Program-made: the position numbers and the translations under genes
In this document: positions 63,824 through 64,000 of the stretch, piece by piece
Position numbering within the stretch: position 1 is the first letter of the stretch
How the letters are laid out: every line of letters begins with the position of its first letter
Assembly: GCF_017744675.1 (NCBI RefSeq)
Contig: NZ_JAGIAV010000004.1
Coordinates: 871,033-935,032, forward strand
Direction: 5' to 3'
Source of the DNA: Flavobacterium sp.
Lineage (GTDB): Bacteria > Bacteroidota > Bacteroidia > Flavobacteriales > Flavobacteriaceae
DNA length: 64,000 nucleotides
The notes under the pieces: generated by a model
Told to the model about the DNA's origin: nothing
Seen by the model: only the letters and a program-made list of their open reading frames with translations
Database searches by the model: none

Positions 63824-64000
63824 AGTCTTTACATAAAAACGGATCTAGTTAAAATGTAATACTGCTCAAAAAAACATTTTTTGAGTTATAAATTTAAATT
63901 TCACATATTATTTTTTTTATTATTTATAGATTTATACTTACAAAAACTACATTTTATTTCATTGTCAAATATATTCATCTCATAACGTTATTATTCTACA

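Overview
The window is low-GC DNA of a Bacteroidota member, most likely a Flavobacteriaceae bacterium close to Flavobacterium. The signs are a Bacteroidetes-type conjugation operon (traE to traN), a SusC/SusD pair, Hc1-like histone and Pmp3-like small genes, FecIR-type anti-sigma regulation, and promoters of the TTG-N18/20-TAnnTTTG kind. No rRNA, tRNA or integrase was seen. Most of the window reads as the interior of an integrative conjugative element (ICE) whose ends lie outside it or cannot be recognised.

Layout, left to right. (1) 1-3.2 kb, minus strand: a tightly coupled three-gene operon with a Rad50/SMC-like ATPase, resembling ABC-three-component/Lamassu-type defence; the third gene runs off the left edge. 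(2) 3.4-6.6 kb, minus: the ICE maintenance block radC, pcfJ-like, pcfK-like, a small conserved gene and ssb, with intrinsic terminators. (3) 7-12.1 kb: accessory genes, including a protein made of 14-residue MORN/YwqK-like repeats, a DNA/RNA non-specific endonuclease, an unknown gene pair and a CoiA-like nuclease. (4) 12.3-16.3 kb: mobilisation genes for the coupling protein, relaxase and accessory protein (minus), followed by a double-hairpin oriT candidate. (5) 16.8-25.9 kb: a cassette of MauE/DoxX membrane protein plus a secreted four-cysteine small protein (plus strand), convergent with SusC-SusD-S9 peptidase (minus). (6) 25.9-30.8 kb, visibly AT-richer: a structured RNA candidate with its own terminator, an XRE-like regulator, small membrane and secreted proteins, a Septu-like ATPase/HNH pair and a GIY-YIG-like protein. 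(7) 31.1-36.9 kb: histone-like gene, two AraC-type regulators, a lipoprotein and small membrane genes. (8) 37.0-49.6 kb, plus: the conjugation operon traE, F, G, I, two traI paralogues, J, K, L-like, M, N, two paralogous element proteins and a winged-helix protein. (9) 49.5-54.3 kb: about 340-bp imperfect direct repeats flanking a KAP-family membrane NTPase and an unknown protein; the downstream repeat carries a truncated copy of the winged-helix gene. (10) 54.8-59 kb: unknown lipoprotein genes, small genes and remnants. (11) 59-63.7 kb: ECF sigma factor, FecR anti-sigma and FecA-like TonB receptor (minus), then a divergent outer-membrane barrel protein.

How the genes work together. The mob genes nick and deliver DNA at oriT, and the tra operon builds the mating channel. 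Ssb, radC and pcfJ/K probably support the transferred strand and the new host. The cargo consists mostly of candidate defence modules (SMC-like operon, Septu-like pair, KAP module, nucleases) and nutrient or peptide uptake modules (SusCD-peptidase, FecIRA). Three copies of a roughly 76-bp hairpin repeat lie at junctions between cargo blocks. The least explained items are the MauE/4-Cys peptide/SusCD/S9 cassette, the structured RNA at 26.1-26.36 kb and the repeat-flanked KAP module.
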